A stretch of DNA of 64,000 nt from NCBI RefSeq assembly GCF_029227915.1, contig NC_079883.1, forward strand, positions 9,982,001 through 10,046,000, written 5' to 3'. The notes under the pieces are model-generated. The model worked only from the letters and a program-made list of their open reading frames with translations. It searched no databases and had not been told where the DNA came from. Shown here one piece after another: positions 7,514 to 23,503 of the stretch. The stretch is from Hydractinia symbiolongicarpus. Its lineage: Eukaryota; Cnidaria; Hydrozoa; Anthoathecata; Hydractiniidae. Numbering within the stretch: the first letter of the stretch is position 1; every line of letters starts with the position of its first letter. The translations under genes were made by a program, and so were the position numbers.

Positions 7514-7835
7514 CACTGTCGCATTTCGGCTGCATGGTCTACTGTGTAACGCGCGCGCACGTTCTGGCGTAATGCGTTGATAAACGGAATGTACGCAGAC
7601 ATATTGGAAAGTAATATCACGCACTTAGTATCGTCGCCTTTGTTAGCATTCATGTAAGTTACCATCCACTCGCTACAGTCGCTCTCCATCCTACGGCTAA
7701 ATCAACAGCCGTGATTTTTACTATGTCGCCGTCCATCCGTACGCGGTGACAGTTGTAAGCTTTACAGTAACGTGACATGCTCCACAAGCAGTTACGGTGT
7801 GTGGACGATGCCTATCATGGCAACGCTTGTTCTTT

Positions 7836-8021
7836 ATCGCTTCTCGGCCTAATGGCTAAGATCAAGTGTAGTATCTGTTCTTATCAGTTTAATATCTGGT
7901 AGGCCATTCTCTGAATGGTCAGTATATTAATCTGATTTTTGGCCTTGGGTCATGGAGGTGGATTCATTCACGCCGTGACCACGGGTTGCCTTGGTGTTGC
8001 ACTATTACCGATGGCGGCCCA
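7836..8021 (+). ncRNA. U2: U2 snRNA, unit L2
   Basis: Same as L1; PSE-like motif at 7782-7795. Confidence 0.95.
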
Positions 8022-8212
8022 CATAAGCAATAAAAGAATAATAGCAGTCCTCTTTCCGACGGCACTCTGCACAGTCTACGGCGGGAACAAAACGCGTACA
8101 CTGGGGGAGAATACAGCCTATGCCCCGCGACACGGCAGTTTATAACACACTCAAGCCACAAGCATTAACAAACTTTGAAGGGTACCCTCATGCTACGGTG
8201 CAGTTCCAACTC

Positions 8213-8377
8213 ATACTTACCTGACGGGGAAGTAAAGACTGATCAATGAGGGTTTTCTTCCAGAGTGAGGCTCTTGCATTGCACTACGCTTGGGCTGACC
8301 TCTGCGATTACTGCAAACGTCAGTAACTCGACCGTACAATTTCTGGTAGTGGGGGCCTGCGTCCGCGCTCGCCCCCT
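8213..8377 (+). ncRNA. U1: U1 snRNA, unit L2
   Basis: Same as L1; PSE-like motif at 8156-8169. Confidence 0.95.
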
Positions 8378-8704
8378 CCTTAAGTCAAAATGAATGAGCT
8401 TAGAAAAGTTGCGCGGCCAAATGTCGGTGGTGACTTAAACGCTAAGGTAAAACCTCGCTTGGCTGTTACGAAACGTGATTGCGATATAAGTCCTCGGAAG
8501 GCGGCGGAATTTTATTTTATTTGCCATTCCGTCAGGGTTATTGGATGATCGGCAATAGATCGAGTTTGTATGCATTTGAAAGCTCTTTTTTCTCGTACTA
8601 TCACCTGAAAATGTCGTAGGAAAATGTCATAGGAAACACTTTCAACAACCGCCACGTTCCTTAATTGTTATAACAAGAAATATATCACAGCAAATGAAAA
8701 TGAA

Positions 8705-8824
8705 AAGCCTACGACACCGGGAGTTCCCAGGCGGTCCCCCATCCAAGTACTATCCCGGCCCGACGATGCTTAACTTCCGTGATCAGACGAGAACGGGTGT
8801 GTTCATCGTGGTATGGCCGTAGAC
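8705..8824 (-). rRNA. 5S rRNA: 5S rRNA, unit L2
   Basis: Same as L1. Confidence 0.97.
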
Positions 8825-9021
8825 ATTAGTAGGTGCAAATACGTGCAATTTATTTTGACGTTGTGATCAAATTTTTTTATTTAATTTCTTTGAGTTACTT
8901 AGGACAAGGCGTATGCATGGATTATCTATTAGACTTTAAGGTTATAGTTTTGTGAAAAAAACAATGTTTTTTTAAAGATGTGTGGCTATAAAAATAGCCG
9001 TTGTTTTCTGAGTGTAGCGGT

Positions 9022-9402
9022 TTACTTCTTCTGTCCTTTGTCGTTCTTCTTTGGGAGTAAGACAGCTTGAATGTTTGGCAAAACACCACCAGCTGCAATG
9101 GTTACACCGCTCAAAAGTTTGTTTAATTCTTCATCATTACGAACAGCCAATTGTAAATGTCTTGGAATAATCCTAGCTTTTTTGTTGTCTCTTGCTGCGT
9201 TACCAGCCAACTCCAATATCTCAGCAGATAAATATTCCAAGACGGCTGCTAAGTAAACTGGTGCTCCAGATCCAATTCGGTTAGCATAGTGCCCTCTACG
9301 AAGGAATCTATGCACTCTACCGACTGGAAATTGAAGTCCAGCTCTTGAGGATCTTGTCTTGGCTTTAGCCTTAGCTTTTCCACCTTTTCCACGTCCAGAC
9401 AT
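9022..9402 (-). CDS. H2A: Histone H2A, unit L2
   Basis: 126 aa, same protein as L1. Stem-loop at 8984-8999. Confidence 0.97.
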   Translation of the reverse strand: MSGRGKGGKAKAKAKTRSSRAGLQFPVGRVHRFLRRGHYANRIGSGAPVYLAAVLEYLSAEILELAGNAARDNKKARIIPRHLQLAVRNDEELNKLLSGVTIAAGGVLPNIQAVLLPKKNDKGQKK

Positions 9403-9686
9403 AACTGCGATTTGATTTGTAAGTTAATACAAAAACGTACGAATATTTAACGTAAGTGTTAACGAAATAAACTTTACTCGTTTTTTCATCATAAAAATAG
9501 GATCGAAATCATGTTTTTTTAACCAATCATAATTAAGTATTAAACAAAAGATTTTTTTTTTAACCAATTAAATTGCGTATCGGCGTTTTCGGATCGAATT
9601 CGATCCGATTTTTTTACTTATAAACAAAAAGTTTTGACTTGCAGTTTAATGCTTATTTACAAGTTAAGTAGCAAAAATTTTTAACC

Positions 9687-10091
9687 ATGTCTGACGCAGC
9701 AGCTAAAGGAGGAAAACAGGCACCTAAAGTAGCCAAGAAAGGTGAAAAAAGAGCCGGCAAAAAAGGAGGAAAGATTGGTGGAACTGGTGAAAAGAAACGC
9801 AAGAGAAAGAGAAAGGAAAGTTATGCTATTTACATCTACAATGTTTTGAAACAAGTTCACCCAGATGTCGGAGTTTCAAGCAAAGCTATGAGCATCATGA
9901 ACTCATTTGTCAACGACATCTTTGAGCGCATTGCTTCCGAAGCTTCGCGTTTGGCTCTTCAAAACAAAAAGTCGACCATCTCTTCTCGTGAAATTCAAAC
10001 CGCAGTACGTCTTCTCTTGCCTGGAGAACTTGCAAAACACGCAGTCAGTGAAGGAACAAAAGCCGTCACAAAATACACAAGCAGCAAGTAA
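9687..10091 (+). CDS. H2B: Histone H2B, unit L2
   Basis: 134 aa, same protein as L1. Stem-loop at 10115-10130. Confidence 0.97.
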   Translation: MSDAAAKGGKQAPKVAKKGEKRAGKKGGKIGGTGEKKRKRKRKESYAIYIYNVLKQVHPDVGVSSKAMSIMNSFVNDIFERIASEASRLALQNKKSTISSREIQTAVRLLLPGELAKHAVSEGTKAVTKYTSSK

Positions 10092-10551
10092 ACCAACGTC
10101 TACCAAACACAAACGGTCTTTTTTAAGACCACACATCTTTAAAAAAACATTTACTTGGCGTCACTACAAGTTAACCGAAGTTAATAAAACTTCTAAATAA
10201 TGTGCTTAAGAACACTAGCCTACATTTAAAATACTTCCCCATGTGTGTGTGGATTAGCTTCACTTTTCATACGTATTATTAGCTGTACTTGCAGAAAAGA
10301 CAAGTACATTGATCCATGTTATTGCTTACATTTAACTTAACCCAGCTTTTCACGGAAACACTCCCAGGCAAATTAACCCTACAAAGTATTTCTAAATTTT
10401 TTTTGTGTCATATATGACATAGTATCGTATAGCAATAAATGTAACTGTGACAAGACTTTACACATTGTGTAATTTGGAAGCGTGCACAAAGTAATGTTTT
10501 AAAAGATTTGTGGCTATAAAAATAGCCGTTTTTGTTGAGCAATGACAACGC

Positions 10552-10908
<357 letters not shown>

Positions 10909-11386
10909 TTAACAGAATTCAGACAGCTTTAAAAAGAGGCCATAAAATTACCTACTGCTCGTGGAAACACCCTAATTAACCAATAGAGTTGCGTCATTAC
11001 AAAATGTTCCGAACATTTTGTACATTTTTTTAAGTAAAACTGTAGTTTTTTTAAAAATTCGTGGTCTTAATGTTTCAGTAAGGCAATAAATTTGGCATCG
11101 TTGGAATTCGCCAAACCTTCTGCTACTTACTAAAAAAAAAAAAAGTCAAAAGCTTTTGTGTATCAGAAGATACAGCCGTTTTCCCGTAGCCAAAAAACAC
11201 AGATTTTATAAAAATGTTAAAGTAATGAGCGTAATGTCATTATGCAGCCAATCAGAAATTACTTTCTTAGCACCAATCAAATGGTTTGTTTTGAACCTTA
11301 GCTGTCAATCAATATGAGAAATAAAACTTTGGCGCGATAGTGCATTTTAGACCGTCTTGTGTATCCGTACTACATCGACTTCTTAA

Positions 11387-11800
<414 letters not shown>

Positions 11801-12161
11801 GCATCTTACCAAACAAAAAACGGCTATTTTTATAGCCACACATCCATAAAAAATATTACGGCTAGCTTTTTATATCAAACTTTGTCCTGCTTTCTGTTTA
11901 AATTTTATGCTACATAAAAATTTTATGCTACATAAAGTTTGACAATGTTAAAAATATGAAGGGCAAGAAAAGTAAAAGCAAGAAAATAAGAAATTTAAAA
12001 ACGAAAATACTTAAACTTAGGGAATCTAATCTTAAATTTACTCTTTTTTAACTGTTTAAGTGACTTAAACAAGTTTAACTTTGTACCAAGATAATGTTTT
12101 TTTGTAAATGTGTGGCTATAAAAATAGCCGTTTGTTAATGTAATAGCCAGATACACACAAA

Positions 12162-12713
12162 TTATTTTTTTGCGGTCTTCTTTGCTGCCTTTTTGGGAGT
12201 CTTTTTGACCTTCTTTGCTGCAGGTTTTTTAGCAACAGGCTTCTTTGTGGGTTTCTTAGCTGCTGGTTTCTTAGCCGAGGCTTTCTTTGTGGCAGGCTTC
12301 TTTGCTGCTTTCTTTGGCGTGCTCTTCTTTGCTGGCTTCTTTTTTGGTGTACTTTTCTTTGCAGTAGGCTTCTTTGCCGTTGGCTTTTTTGCTGCGGCCT
12401 TTTTCTTAGGTTTTTCTTTTTTTACCTGACCTAGCTTGAATGATCCAGAAGCACCAGTGCCTTTAGTTTGAATCAAATCGCCTGATGTTACTCCTCGTTT
12501 AAGAGCCATTTTCAGATGATGATCTGAGTTTTCAGCAACTTTGTAATTTGCATGAATATATTTTGTAATAGCTTGGCGAGATGAACCACCGCGTTCCTTT
12601 AGGGTAGCGATAGCAGCCTTGATCATGTCCACATATTTAGGGTGATCAGCTGTCTTCTTTGCAGCAGGTTTCTTCTTGGGTGCGATTTTCTTTGGAGAAG
12701 CTGCTTCACTCAT
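12162..12713 (-). CDS. H1: Linker histone H1, unit L3
   Basis: 183 aa, same protein as L1. Stem-loop at 12114-12129. Confidence 0.96.
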   Translation of the reverse strand: MSEAASPKKIAPKKKPAAKKTADHPKYVDMIKAAIATLKERGGSSRQAITKYIHANYKVAENSDHHLKMALKRGVTSGDLIQTKGTGASGSFKLGQVKKEKPKKKAAAKKPTAKKPTAKKSTPKKKPAKKSTPKKAAKKPATKKASAKKPAAKKPTKKPVAKKPAAKKVKKTPKKAAKKTAKK

Positions 12714-13292
12714 TTTTAATGTTTTCTTACAACAATCCAACGATAAACGATGCTTGTTATCACAGTAGAAGTATACTAAACATTACCGTGTAAATGAGAT
12801 ATAATTTAAGACGGTGCGAAGTATGCGGACGTAAAAGTACCACTCCCGGGAATTGATTTGGCGCGAAAACAGAAATGTGTGTTTCTGTACATCGTATAAT
12901 GTCCGTTTTGGGTGCCGCGACTATGCGAAAGCATGTTAATTTTTATTTGTAGTACGACGCAATAGTCTGCAAGAGAAGCTGCTGGAGTTTGAGGTCTTCA
13001 GCATTACATCTAGTCTGTTAATTTGGGCTTCTTCCGCGCTCGTGTTAGGATTTTCATAAAGCGTTCTTTGGTTTGCGTTGCGTATGTCGGCCTACATCAT
13101 CGACACGGCCTGTTTCCGGCTATTAGGAGCAATTCATATATTGGGCACTGCGTTTCGACTTTTTTATTAGACCACAGTAAAAAAATTCACTCACAGAAGT
13201 CCCTTTCTTTCATGGCTACAAACACGAAGAATTCTGTCGTAAGTAAAACGAATGCGCAAGCCAAAATGACGATGGGGCGAAGTCATAAGCAT

Positions 13293-13365
13293 GGCCCTGT
13301 GGCCCAATGGATAAGGCATCTGACTACGAATCAGGGGATTCCAGGTTCGACTCCTGGCAGGGTCG
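13293..13365 (+). tRNA. tRNA-Arg(ACG): tRNA-Arg (ACG), unit L3
   Basis: Same as L1. Confidence 0.95.
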
Positions 13366-13687
13366 CACTGTCGCATTTCGGCTGCATGGTCTACTGTGTA
13401 ACGCGCGCGCACGTTCTGGCGTAATGCGTTGATAAACGGAATGTACGCAGACATATTGGAAAGTAATATCACGCACTTAGTATCGTCGCCTTTGTTAGCA
13501 TTCATGTAAGTTACCATCCACTCGCTACAGTCGCTCTCCATCCTACGGCTAAATCAACAGCCGTGATTTTTACTATGTCGCCGTCCATCCGTACGCGGTG
13601 ACAGTTGTAAGCTTTACAGTAACGTGACATGCTCCACAAGCAGTTACGGTGTGTGGACGATGCCTATCATGGCAACGCTTGTTCTTT

Positions 13688-13873
13688 ATCGCTTCTCGGC
13701 CTAATGGCTAAGATCAAGTGTAGTATCTGTTCTTATCAGTTTAATATCTGGTAGGCCATTCTCTGAATGGTCAGTATATTAATCTGATTTTTGGCCTTGG
13801 GTCATGGAGGTGGATTCATTCACGCCGTGACCACGGGTTGCCTTGGTGTTGCACTATTACCGATGGCGGCCCA
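13688..13873 (+). ncRNA. U2: U2 snRNA, unit L3
   Basis: Same as L1. Confidence 0.95.
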
Positions 13874-14064
13874 CATAAGCAATAAAAGAATAATAGCAGT
13901 CCTCTTTCCGACGGCACTCTGCATAGTCTACGGCGGGAACAAAACGCGTACACTGGGGGAGAATACAGCCTATGCCCCGCGACACGGCAGTTTATAACAC
14001 ACTCAAGCCACAAGCATTAACAAACTTTGAAGGGTACCCTCATGCTACGGTGCAGTTCCAACTC

Positions 14065-14229
14065 ATACTTACCTGACGGGGAAGTAAAGACTGATCAATG
14101 AGGGTTTTCTTCCAGAGTGAGGCTCTTGCATTGCACTACGCTTGGGCTGACCTCTGCGATTACTGCAAACGTCAGTAACTCGACCGTACAATTTCTGGTA
14201 GTGGGGGCCTGCGTCCGCGCTCGCCCCCT
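14065..14229 (+). ncRNA. U1: U1 snRNA, unit L3
   Basis: Same as L1. Confidence 0.95.
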
Positions 14230-14556
14230 CCTTAAGTCAAAATGAATGAGCTTAGAAAAGTTGCGCGGCCAAATGTCGGTGGTGACTTAAACGCTAAGGT
14301 AAAACCTCGCTTGGCTGTTACGAAACGTGATTGCGATATAAGTCCTCGGAAGGCGGCGGAATTTTATTTTATTTGCCATTCCGTCAGGGTTATTGGATGA
14401 TCGGCAATAGATCGAGTTTGTATGCATTTGAAAGCTCTTTTTTCTCGTACTATCACCTGAAAATGTCGTAGGAAAATGTCATAGGAAACACTTTCAACAA
14501 CCGCCACGTTCCTTAATTGTTATAACAAGAAATATATCACAGCAAATGAAAATGAA

Positions 14557-14676
14557 AAGCCTAAGACACCGGGAGTTCCCAGGCGGTCCCCCATCCAAGT
14601 ACTATCCCGGCCCGACGATGCTTAACTTCCGTGATCAGACGAGAACGGGTGTGTTCATCGTGGTATGGCCGTAGAC
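14557..14676 (-). rRNA. 5S rRNA: 5S rRNA, unit L3 (helix I variant)
   Basis: One base differs from the other copies: + strand A at 14564, giving U instead of G at RNA position 113. This base should pair with C6 in helix I, so the variant has a C-U mismatch there. Confidence 0.94.
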
Positions 14677-14873
14677 ATTAGTAGGTGCAAATACGTGCAA
14701 TTTATTTTGACGTTGTGATCAAATTTTTTTATTTAATTTCTTTGAGTTACTTAGGACAAGGCGTATGCATGGATTATCTATTAGACTTTAAGGTTATAGT
14801 TTTGTGAAAAAAACAATGTTTTTTTAAAGATGTGTGGCTATAAAAATAGCCGTTGTTTTCTGAGTGTAGCGGT

Positions 14874-15254
14874 TTACTTCTTCTGTCCTTTGTCGTTCTT
14901 CTTTGGGAGTAAGACAGCTTGAATGTTTGGCAAAACACCACCAGCTGCAATGGTTACACCGCTCAAAAGTTTGTTTAATTCTTCATCATTACGAACAGCC
15001 AATTGTAAATGTCTTGGAATAATCCTAGATTTTTTGTTGTCTCTTGCTGCGTTACCAGCCAACTCCAATATCTCAGCAGATAAATATTCCAAGACGGCTG
15101 CTAAGTAAACTGGTGCTCCAGATCCAATTCGGTTAGCATAGTGCCCTCTACGAAGGAATCTATGCACTCTACCGACTGGAAATTGAAGTCCAGCTCTTGA
15201 GGATCTTGTCTTGGCTTTAGCCTTAGCTTTTCCACCTTTTCCACGTCCAGACAT
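14874..15254 (-). CDS. H2A: Histone H2A, unit L3 (Ala76Ser)
   Basis: 126 aa. C to A at 15029 changes codon 76 from GCT (Ala) to TCT (Ser), giving [11 protein letters not shown]. This site is often Thr in other H2As, so the change is conservative. Stem-loop at 14836-14851. Confidence 0.97.
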   Translation of the reverse strand: MSGRGKGGKAKAKAKTRSSRAGLQFPVGRVHRFLRRGHYANRIGSGAPVYLAAVLEYLSAEILELAGNAARDNKKSRIIPRHLQLAVRNDEELNKLLSGVTIAAGGVLPNIQAVLLPKKNDKGQKK

Positions 15255-15538
15255 AACTGCGATTTGATTTGTAAGTTAATACAAAAACGTACGAATATTT
15301 AACGTAAGTGTTAACGAAATAAACTTTACTCGTTTTTTCATCATAAAAATAGGATCGAAATCATGTTTTTTTAACCAATCATAATTAAGTATTAAACAAA
15401 AGATTTTTTTTTTAACCAATTAAATTGCGTATCGGCGTTTTCGGATCGAATTCGATCCGATTTTTTTACTTATAAACAAAAAGTTTTGACTTGCAGTTTA
15501 ATGCTTATTTACAAGTTAAGTAGCAAAAATTTTTAACC

Positions 15539-15943
15539 ATGTCTGACGCAGCAGCTAAAGGAGGAAAACAGGCACCTAAAGTAGCCAAGAAAGGTGAAAA
15601 AAGAGCCGGCAAAAAAGGAGGAAAGATTGGTGGAACTGGTGAAAAGAAACGCAAGAGAAAGAGAAAGGAAAGTTATGCTATTTACATCTACAATGTTTTG
15701 AAACAAGTTCACCCAGATGTCGGAGTTTCAAGCAAAGCTATGAGCATCATGAACTCATTTGTCAACGACATCTTTGAGCGCATTGCTTCCGAAGCTTCGC
15801 GTTTGGCTCTTCAAAACAAAAAGTCGACCATCTCTTCTCGTGAAATTCAAACCGCAGTACGTCTTCTCTTGCCTGGAGAACTTGCAAAACACGCAGTCAG
15901 TGAAGGAACAAAAGCCGTCACAAAATACACAAGCAGCAAGTAA
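15539..15943 (+). CDS. H2B: Histone H2B, unit L3
   Basis: 134 aa, same protein as L1. Stem-loop at 15967-15982. Confidence 0.97.
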   Translation: MSDAAAKGGKQAPKVAKKGEKRAGKKGGKIGGTGEKKRKRKRKESYAIYIYNVLKQVHPDVGVSSKAMSIMNSFVNDIFERIASEASRLALQNKKSTISSREIQTAVRLLLPGELAKHAVSEGTKAVTKYTSSK

Positions 15944-16403
15944 ACCAACGTCTACCAAACACAAACGGTCTTTTTTAAGACCACACATCTTTAAAAAAAC
16001 ATTTACTTGGCGTCACTACAAGTTAACCGAAGTTAATAAAACTTCTAAATAATGTGCTTAAGAACACTAGCCTACATTTAAAATACTTCCCCATGTGTGT
16101 GTGGATTAGCTTCACTTTTCATACGTATTATTAGCTGTACTTGCAGAAAAGACAAGTACATTGATCCATGTTATTGCTTACATTTAACTTAACCCAGCTT
16201 TTCACGGAAACACTCCCAGGCAAATTAACCCTACAAAGTATTTCTAAATTTTTTTTGTGTCATATATGACATAGTATCGTATAGCAATAAATGTAACTGT
16301 GACAAGACTTTACACATTGTGTAATTTGGAAGCGTGCACAAAGTAATGTTTTAAAAGATTTGTGGCTATAAAAATAGCCGTTTTTGTTGAGCAATGACAA
16401 CGC

Positions 16404-16760
<357 letters not shown>

Positions 16761-17237
16761 TTAACAGAATTCAGACAGCTTTAAAAAGAGGCCATAAAAT
16801 TACCTACTGCTCGTGGAAACACCCTAATTAACCAATAGAGTTGCGTCATTACAAAATGTTCCGAACATTTTGTACATTTTTTTAAGTAAAACTGTAGTTT
16901 TTTTAAAAATTCGTGGTCTTAATGTTTCAGTAAGGCAATAAATTTGGCATCGTTGGAATTCGCCAAACCTTCTGCTACTTACTAAAAAAAAAAAAGTCAA
17001 AAGCTTTTGTGTATCAGAAGATACAGCCGTTTTCCCGTAGCCAAAAAACACAGATTTTATAAAAATGTTAAAGTAATGAGCGTAATGTCATTATGCAGCC
17101 AATCAGAAATTACTTTCTTAGCACCAATCAAATGGTTTGTTTTGAACCTTAGCTGTCAATCAATATGAGAAATAAAACTTTGGCGCGATAGTGCATTTTA
17201 GACCGTCTTGTGTATCCGTACTACATCGACTTCTTAA

Positions 17238-17651
<414 letters not shown>

Positions 17652-18012
17652 GCATCTTACCAAACAAAAAACGGCTATTTTTATAGCCACACATCCATAA
17701 AAAATATTACGGCTAGCTTTTTATATCAAACTTTGTCCTGCTTTCTGTTTAAATTTTATGCTACATAAAAATTTTATGCTACATAAAGTTTGACAATGTT
17801 AAAAATATGAAGGGCAAGAAAAGTAAAAGCAAGAAAATAAGAAATTTAAAAACGAAAATACTTAAACTTAGGGAATCTAATCTTAAATTTACTCTTTTTT
17901 AACTGTTTAAGTGACTTAAACAAGTTTAACTTTGTACCAAGATAATGTTTTTTTGTAAATGTGTGGCTATAAAAATAGCCGTTTGTTAATGTAATAGCCA
18001 GATACACACAAA

Positions 18013-18564
18013 TTATTTTTTTGCGGTCTTCTTTGCTGCCTTTTTGGGAGTCTTTTTGACCTTCTTTGCTGCAGGTTTTTTAGCAACAGGCTTCTTTGTG
18101 GGTTTCTTAGCTGCTGGTTTCTTAGCCGAGGCTTTCTTTGTGGCAGGCTTCTTTGCTGCTTTCTTTGGCGTGCTCTTCTTTGCTGGCTTCTTTTTTGGTG
18201 TACTTTTCTTTGCAGTAGGCTTCTTTGCCGTTGGCTTTTTTGCTGCGGCCTTTTTCTTAGGTTTTTCTTTTTTTACCTGACCTAGCTTGAATGATCCAGA
18301 AGCACCAGTGCCTTTAGTTTGAATCAAATCGCCTGATGTTACTCCTCGTTTAAGAGCCATTTTCAGATGATGATCTGAGTTTTCAGCAACTTTGTAATTT
18401 GCATGAATATATTTTGTAATAGCTTGGCGAGATGAACCACCGCGTTCCTTTAGGGTAGCGATAGCAGCCTTGATCATGTCCACATATTTAGGGTGATCAG
18501 CTGTCTTCTTTGCAGCAGGTTTCTTCTTGGGTGCGATTTTCTTTGGAGAAGCTGCTTCACTCAT
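18013..18564 (-). CDS. H1: Linker histone H1, unit L4
   Basis: 183 aa, same protein as L1. Stem-loop at 17965-17980. Confidence 0.96.
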   Translation of the reverse strand: MSEAASPKKIAPKKKPAAKKTADHPKYVDMIKAAIATLKERGGSSRQAITKYIHANYKVAENSDHHLKMALKRGVTSGDLIQTKGTGASGSFKLGQVKKEKPKKKAAAKKPTAKKPTAKKSTPKKKPAKKSTPKKAAKKPATKKASAKKPAAKKPTKKPVAKKPAAKKVKKTPKKAAKKTAKK

Positions 18565-19143
18565 TTTTAATGTTTTCTTACAACAATCCAACGATAAACG
18601 ATGCTTGTTATCACAGTAGAAGTATACTAAACATTACCGTGTAAATGAGATATAATTTAAGACGGTGCGAAGTATGCGGACGTAAAAGTACCACTCCCGG
18701 GAATTGATTTGGCGCGAAAACAGAAATGTGTGTTTCTGTACATCGTATAATGTCCGTTTTGGGTGCCGCGACTATGCGAAAGCATGTTAATTTTTATTTG
18801 TAGTACGACGCAATAGTCTGCAAGAGAAGCTGCTGGAGTTTGAGGTCTTCAGCATTACATCTAGTCTGTTAATTTGGGCTTCTTCCGCGCTCGTGTTAGG
18901 ATTTTCATAAAGCGTTCTTTGGTTTGCGTTGCGTATGTCGGCCTACATCATCGACACGGCCTGTTTCCGGCTATTAGGAGCAATTCATATATTGGGCACT
19001 GCGTTTCGACTTTTTTATTAGACCACAGTAAAAAAATTCACTCACAGAAGTCCCTTTCTTTCATGGCTACAAACACGAAGAATTCTGTCGTAAGTAAAAC
19101 GAATGCGCAAGCCAAAATGACGATGGGGCGAAGTCATAAGCAT

Positions 19144-19216
19144 GGCCCTGTGGCCCAATGGATAAGGCATCTGACTACGAATCAGGGGATTCCAGGTTCG
19201 ACTCCTGGCAGGGTCG
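19144..19216 (+). tRNA. tRNA-Arg(ACG): tRNA-Arg (ACG), unit L4
   Basis: Same as L1. Confidence 0.95.
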
Positions 19217-19538
19217 CACTGTCGCATTTCGGCTGCATGGTCTACTGTGTAACGCGCGCGCACGTTCTGGCGTAATGCGTTGATAAACGGAATGTACGCA
19301 GACATATTGGAAAGTAATATCACGCACTTAGTATCGTCGCCTTTGTTAGCATTCATGTAAGTTACCATCCACTCGCTACAGTCGCTCTCCATCCTACGGC
19401 TAAATCAACAGCCGTGATTTTTACTATGTCGCCGTCCATCCGTACGCGGTGACAGTTGTAAGCTTTACAGTAACGTGACATGCTCCACAAGCAGTTACGG
19501 TGTGTGGACGATGCCTATCATGGCAACGCTTGTTCTTT

Positions 19539-19724
19539 ATCGCTTCTCGGCCTAATGGCTAAGATCAAGTGTAGTATCTGTTCTTATCAGTTTAATATCT
19601 GGTAGGCCATTCTCTGAATGGTCAGTATATTAATCTGATTTTTGGCCTTGGGTCATGGAGGTGGATTCATTCACGCCGTGACCACGGGTTGCCTTGGTGT
19701 TGCACTATTACCGATGGCGGCCCA
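19539..19724 (+). ncRNA. U2: U2 snRNA, unit L4
   Basis: Same as L1. Confidence 0.95.
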
Positions 19725-19915
19725 CATAAGCAATAAAAGAATAATAGCAGTCCTCTTTCCGACGGCACTCTGCATAGTCTACGGCGGGAACAAAACGCGT
19801 ACACTGGGGGAGAATACAGCCTATGCCCCGCGACACGGCAGTTTATAACACACTCAAGCCACAAGCATTAACAAACTTTGAAGGGTACCCTCATGCTACG
19901 GTGCAGTTCCAACTC

Positions 19916-20080
19916 ATACTTACCTGACGGGGAAGTAAAGACTGATCAATGAGGGTTTTCTTCCAGAGTGAGGCTCTTGCATTGCACTACGCTTGGGCTG
20001 ACCTCTGCGATTACTGCAAACGTCAGTAACTCGACCGTACAATTTCTGGTAGTGGGGGCCTGCGTCCGCGCTCGCCCCCT
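19916..20080 (+). ncRNA. U1: U1 snRNA, unit L4
   Basis: Same as L1. Confidence 0.95.
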
Positions 20081-20407
20081 CCTTAAGTCAAAATGAATGA
20101 GCTTAGAAAAGTTGCGCGGCCAAATGTCGGTGGTGACTTAAACGCTAAGGTAAAACCTCGCTTGGCTGTTACGAAACGTGATTGCGATATAAGTCCTCGG
20201 AAGGCGGCGGAATTTTATTTTATTTGCCATTCCGTCAGGGTTATTGGATGATCGGCAATAGATCGAGTTTGTATGCATTTGAAAGCTCTTTTTTCTCGTA
20301 CTATCACCTGAAAATGTCGTAGGAAAATGTCATAGGAAACACTTTCAACAACCGCCACGTTCCTTAATTGTTATAACAAGAAATATATCACAGCAAATGA
20401 AAATGAA

Positions 20408-20527
20408 AAGCCTACGACACCGGGAGTTCCCAGGCGGTCCCCCATCCAAGTACTATCCCGGCCCGACGATGCTTAACTTCCGTGATCAGACGAGAACGGG
20501 TGTGTTCATCGTGGTATGGCCGTAGAC
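20408..20527 (-). rRNA. 5S rRNA: 5S rRNA, unit L4
   Basis: Same as L1. Confidence 0.97.
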
Positions 20528-20724
20528 ATTAGTAGGTGCAAATACGTGCAATTTATTTTGACGTTGTGATCAAATTTTTTTATTTAATTTCTTTGAGTTA
20601 CTTAGGACAAGGCGTATGCATGGATTATCTATTAGACTTTAAGGTTATAGTTTTGTGAAAAAAACAATGTTTTTTTAAAGATGTGTGGCTATAAAAATAG
20701 CCGTTGTTTTCTGAGTGTAGCGGT

Positions 20725-21105
20725 TTACTTCTTCTGTCCTTTGTCGTTCTTCTTTGGGAGTAAGACAGCTTGAATGTTTGGCAAAACACCACCAGCTGCA
20801 ATGGTTACACCGCTCAAAAGTTTGTTTAATTCTTCATCATTACGAACAGCCAATTGTAAATGTCTTGGAATAATCCTAGCTTTTTTGTTGTCTCTTGCTG
20901 CGTTACCAGCCAACTCCAATATCTCAGCAGATAAATATTCCAAGACGGCTGCTAAGTAAACTGGTGCTCCAGATCCAATTCGGTTAGCATAGTGCCCTCT
21001 ACGAAGGAATCTATGCACTCTACCGACTGGAAATTGAAGTCCAGCTCTTGAGGATCTTGTCTTGGCTTTAGCCTTAGCTTTTCCACCTTTTCCACGTCCA
21101 GACAT
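20725..21105 (-). CDS. H2A: Histone H2A, unit L4
   Basis: 126 aa, same protein as L1. Stem-loop at 20687-20702. Confidence 0.97.
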   Translation of the reverse strand: MSGRGKGGKAKAKAKTRSSRAGLQFPVGRVHRFLRRGHYANRIGSGAPVYLAAVLEYLSAEILELAGNAARDNKKARIIPRHLQLAVRNDEELNKLLSGVTIAAGGVLPNIQAVLLPKKNDKGQKK

Positions 21106-21389
21106 AACTGCGATTTGATTTGTAAGTTAATACAAAAACGTACGAATATTTAACGTAAGTGTTAACGAAATAAACTTTACTCGTTTTTTCATCATAAAAA
21201 TAGGATCGAAATCATGTTTTTTTAACCAATCATAATTAAGTATTAAACAAAAGATTTTTTTTTTAACCAATTAAATTGCGTATCGGCGTTTTCGGATCGA
21301 ATTCGATCCGATTTTTTTACTTATAAACAAAAAGTTTTGACTTGCAGTTTAATGCTTATTTACAAGTTAAGTAGCAAAAATTTTTAACC

Positions 21390-21794
21390 ATGTCTGACGC
21401 AGCAGCTAAAGGAGGAAAACAGGCACCTAAAGTAGCCAAGAAAGGTGAAAAAAGAGCCGGCAAAAAAGGAGGAAAGATTGGTGGAACTGGTGAAAAGAAA
21501 CGCAAGAGAAAGAGAAAGGAAAGTTATGCTATTTACATCTACAATGTTTTGAAACAAGTTCACCCAGATGTCGGAGTTTCAAGCAAAGCTATGAGCATCA
21601 TGAACTCATTTGTCAACGACATCTTTGAGCGCATTGCTTCCGAAGCTTCGCGTTTGGCTCTTCAAAACAAAAAGTCGACCATCTCTTCTCGTGAAATTCA
21701 AACCGCAGTACGTCTTCTCTTGCCTGGAGAACTTGCAAAACACGCAGTCAGTGAAGGAACAAAAGCCGTCACAAAATACACAAGCAGCAAGTAA
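21390..21794 (+). CDS. H2B: Histone H2B, unit L4
   Basis: 134 aa, same protein as L1. Stem-loop at 21818-21833. Confidence 0.97.
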   Translation: MSDAAAKGGKQAPKVAKKGEKRAGKKGGKIGGTGEKKRKRKRKESYAIYIYNVLKQVHPDVGVSSKAMSIMNSFVNDIFERIASEASRLALQNKKSTISSREIQTAVRLLLPGELAKHAVSEGTKAVTKYTSSK

Positions 21795-22254
21795 ACCAAC
21801 GTCTACCAAACACAAACGGTCTTTTTTAAGACCACACATCTTTAAAAAAACATTTACTTGGCGTCACTACAAGTTAACCGAAGTTAATAAAACTTCTAAA
21901 TAATGTGCTTAAGAACACTAGCCTACATTTAAAATACTTCCCCATGTGTGTGTGGATTAGCTTCACTTTTCATACGTATTATTAGCTGTACTTGCAGAAA
22001 AGACAAGTACATTGATCCATGTTATTGCTTACATTTAACTTAACCCAGCTTTTCACGGAAACACTCCCAGGCAAATTAACCCTACAAAGTATTTCTAAAT
22101 TTTTTTTGTGTCATATATGACATAGTATCGTATAGCAATAAATGTAACTGTGACAAGACTTTACACATTGTGTAATTTGGAAGCGTGCACAAAGTAATGT
22201 TTTAAAAGATTTGTGGCTATAAAAATAGCCGTTTTTGTTGAGCAATGACAACGC

Positions 22255-22611
<357 letters not shown>

Positions 22612-23089
22612 TTAACAGAATTCAGACAGCTTTAAAAAGAGGCCATAAAATTACCTACTGCTCGTGGAAACACCCTAATTAACCAATAGAGTTGCGTCAT
22701 TACAAAATGTTCCGAACATTTTGTACATTTTTTTAAGTAAAACTGTAGTTTTTTTAAAAATTCGTGGTCTTAATGTTTCAGTAAGGCAATAAATTTGGCA
22801 TCGTTGGAATTCGCCAAACCTTCTGCTACTTACTAAAAAAAAAAAAAGTCAAAAGCTTTTGTGTATCAGAAGATACAGCCGTTTTCCCGTAGCCAAAAAA
22901 CACAGATTTTATAAAAATGTTAAAGTAATGAGCGTAATGTCATTATGCAGCCAATCAGAAATTACTTTCTTAGCACCAATCAAATGGTTTGTTTTGAACC
23001 TTAGCTGTCAATCAATATGAGAAATAAAACTTTGGCGCGATAGTGCATTTTAGACCGTCTTGTGTATCCGTACTACATCGACTTCTTAA

Positions 23090-23503
<414 letters not shown>

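Noticed and set aside
16824-17051. 75-aa frame in the H4-H3 spacer of L3 and L5 only
   Set aside because: Created by a 1-bp change in the A run; lies in the promoter and is absent in other units.
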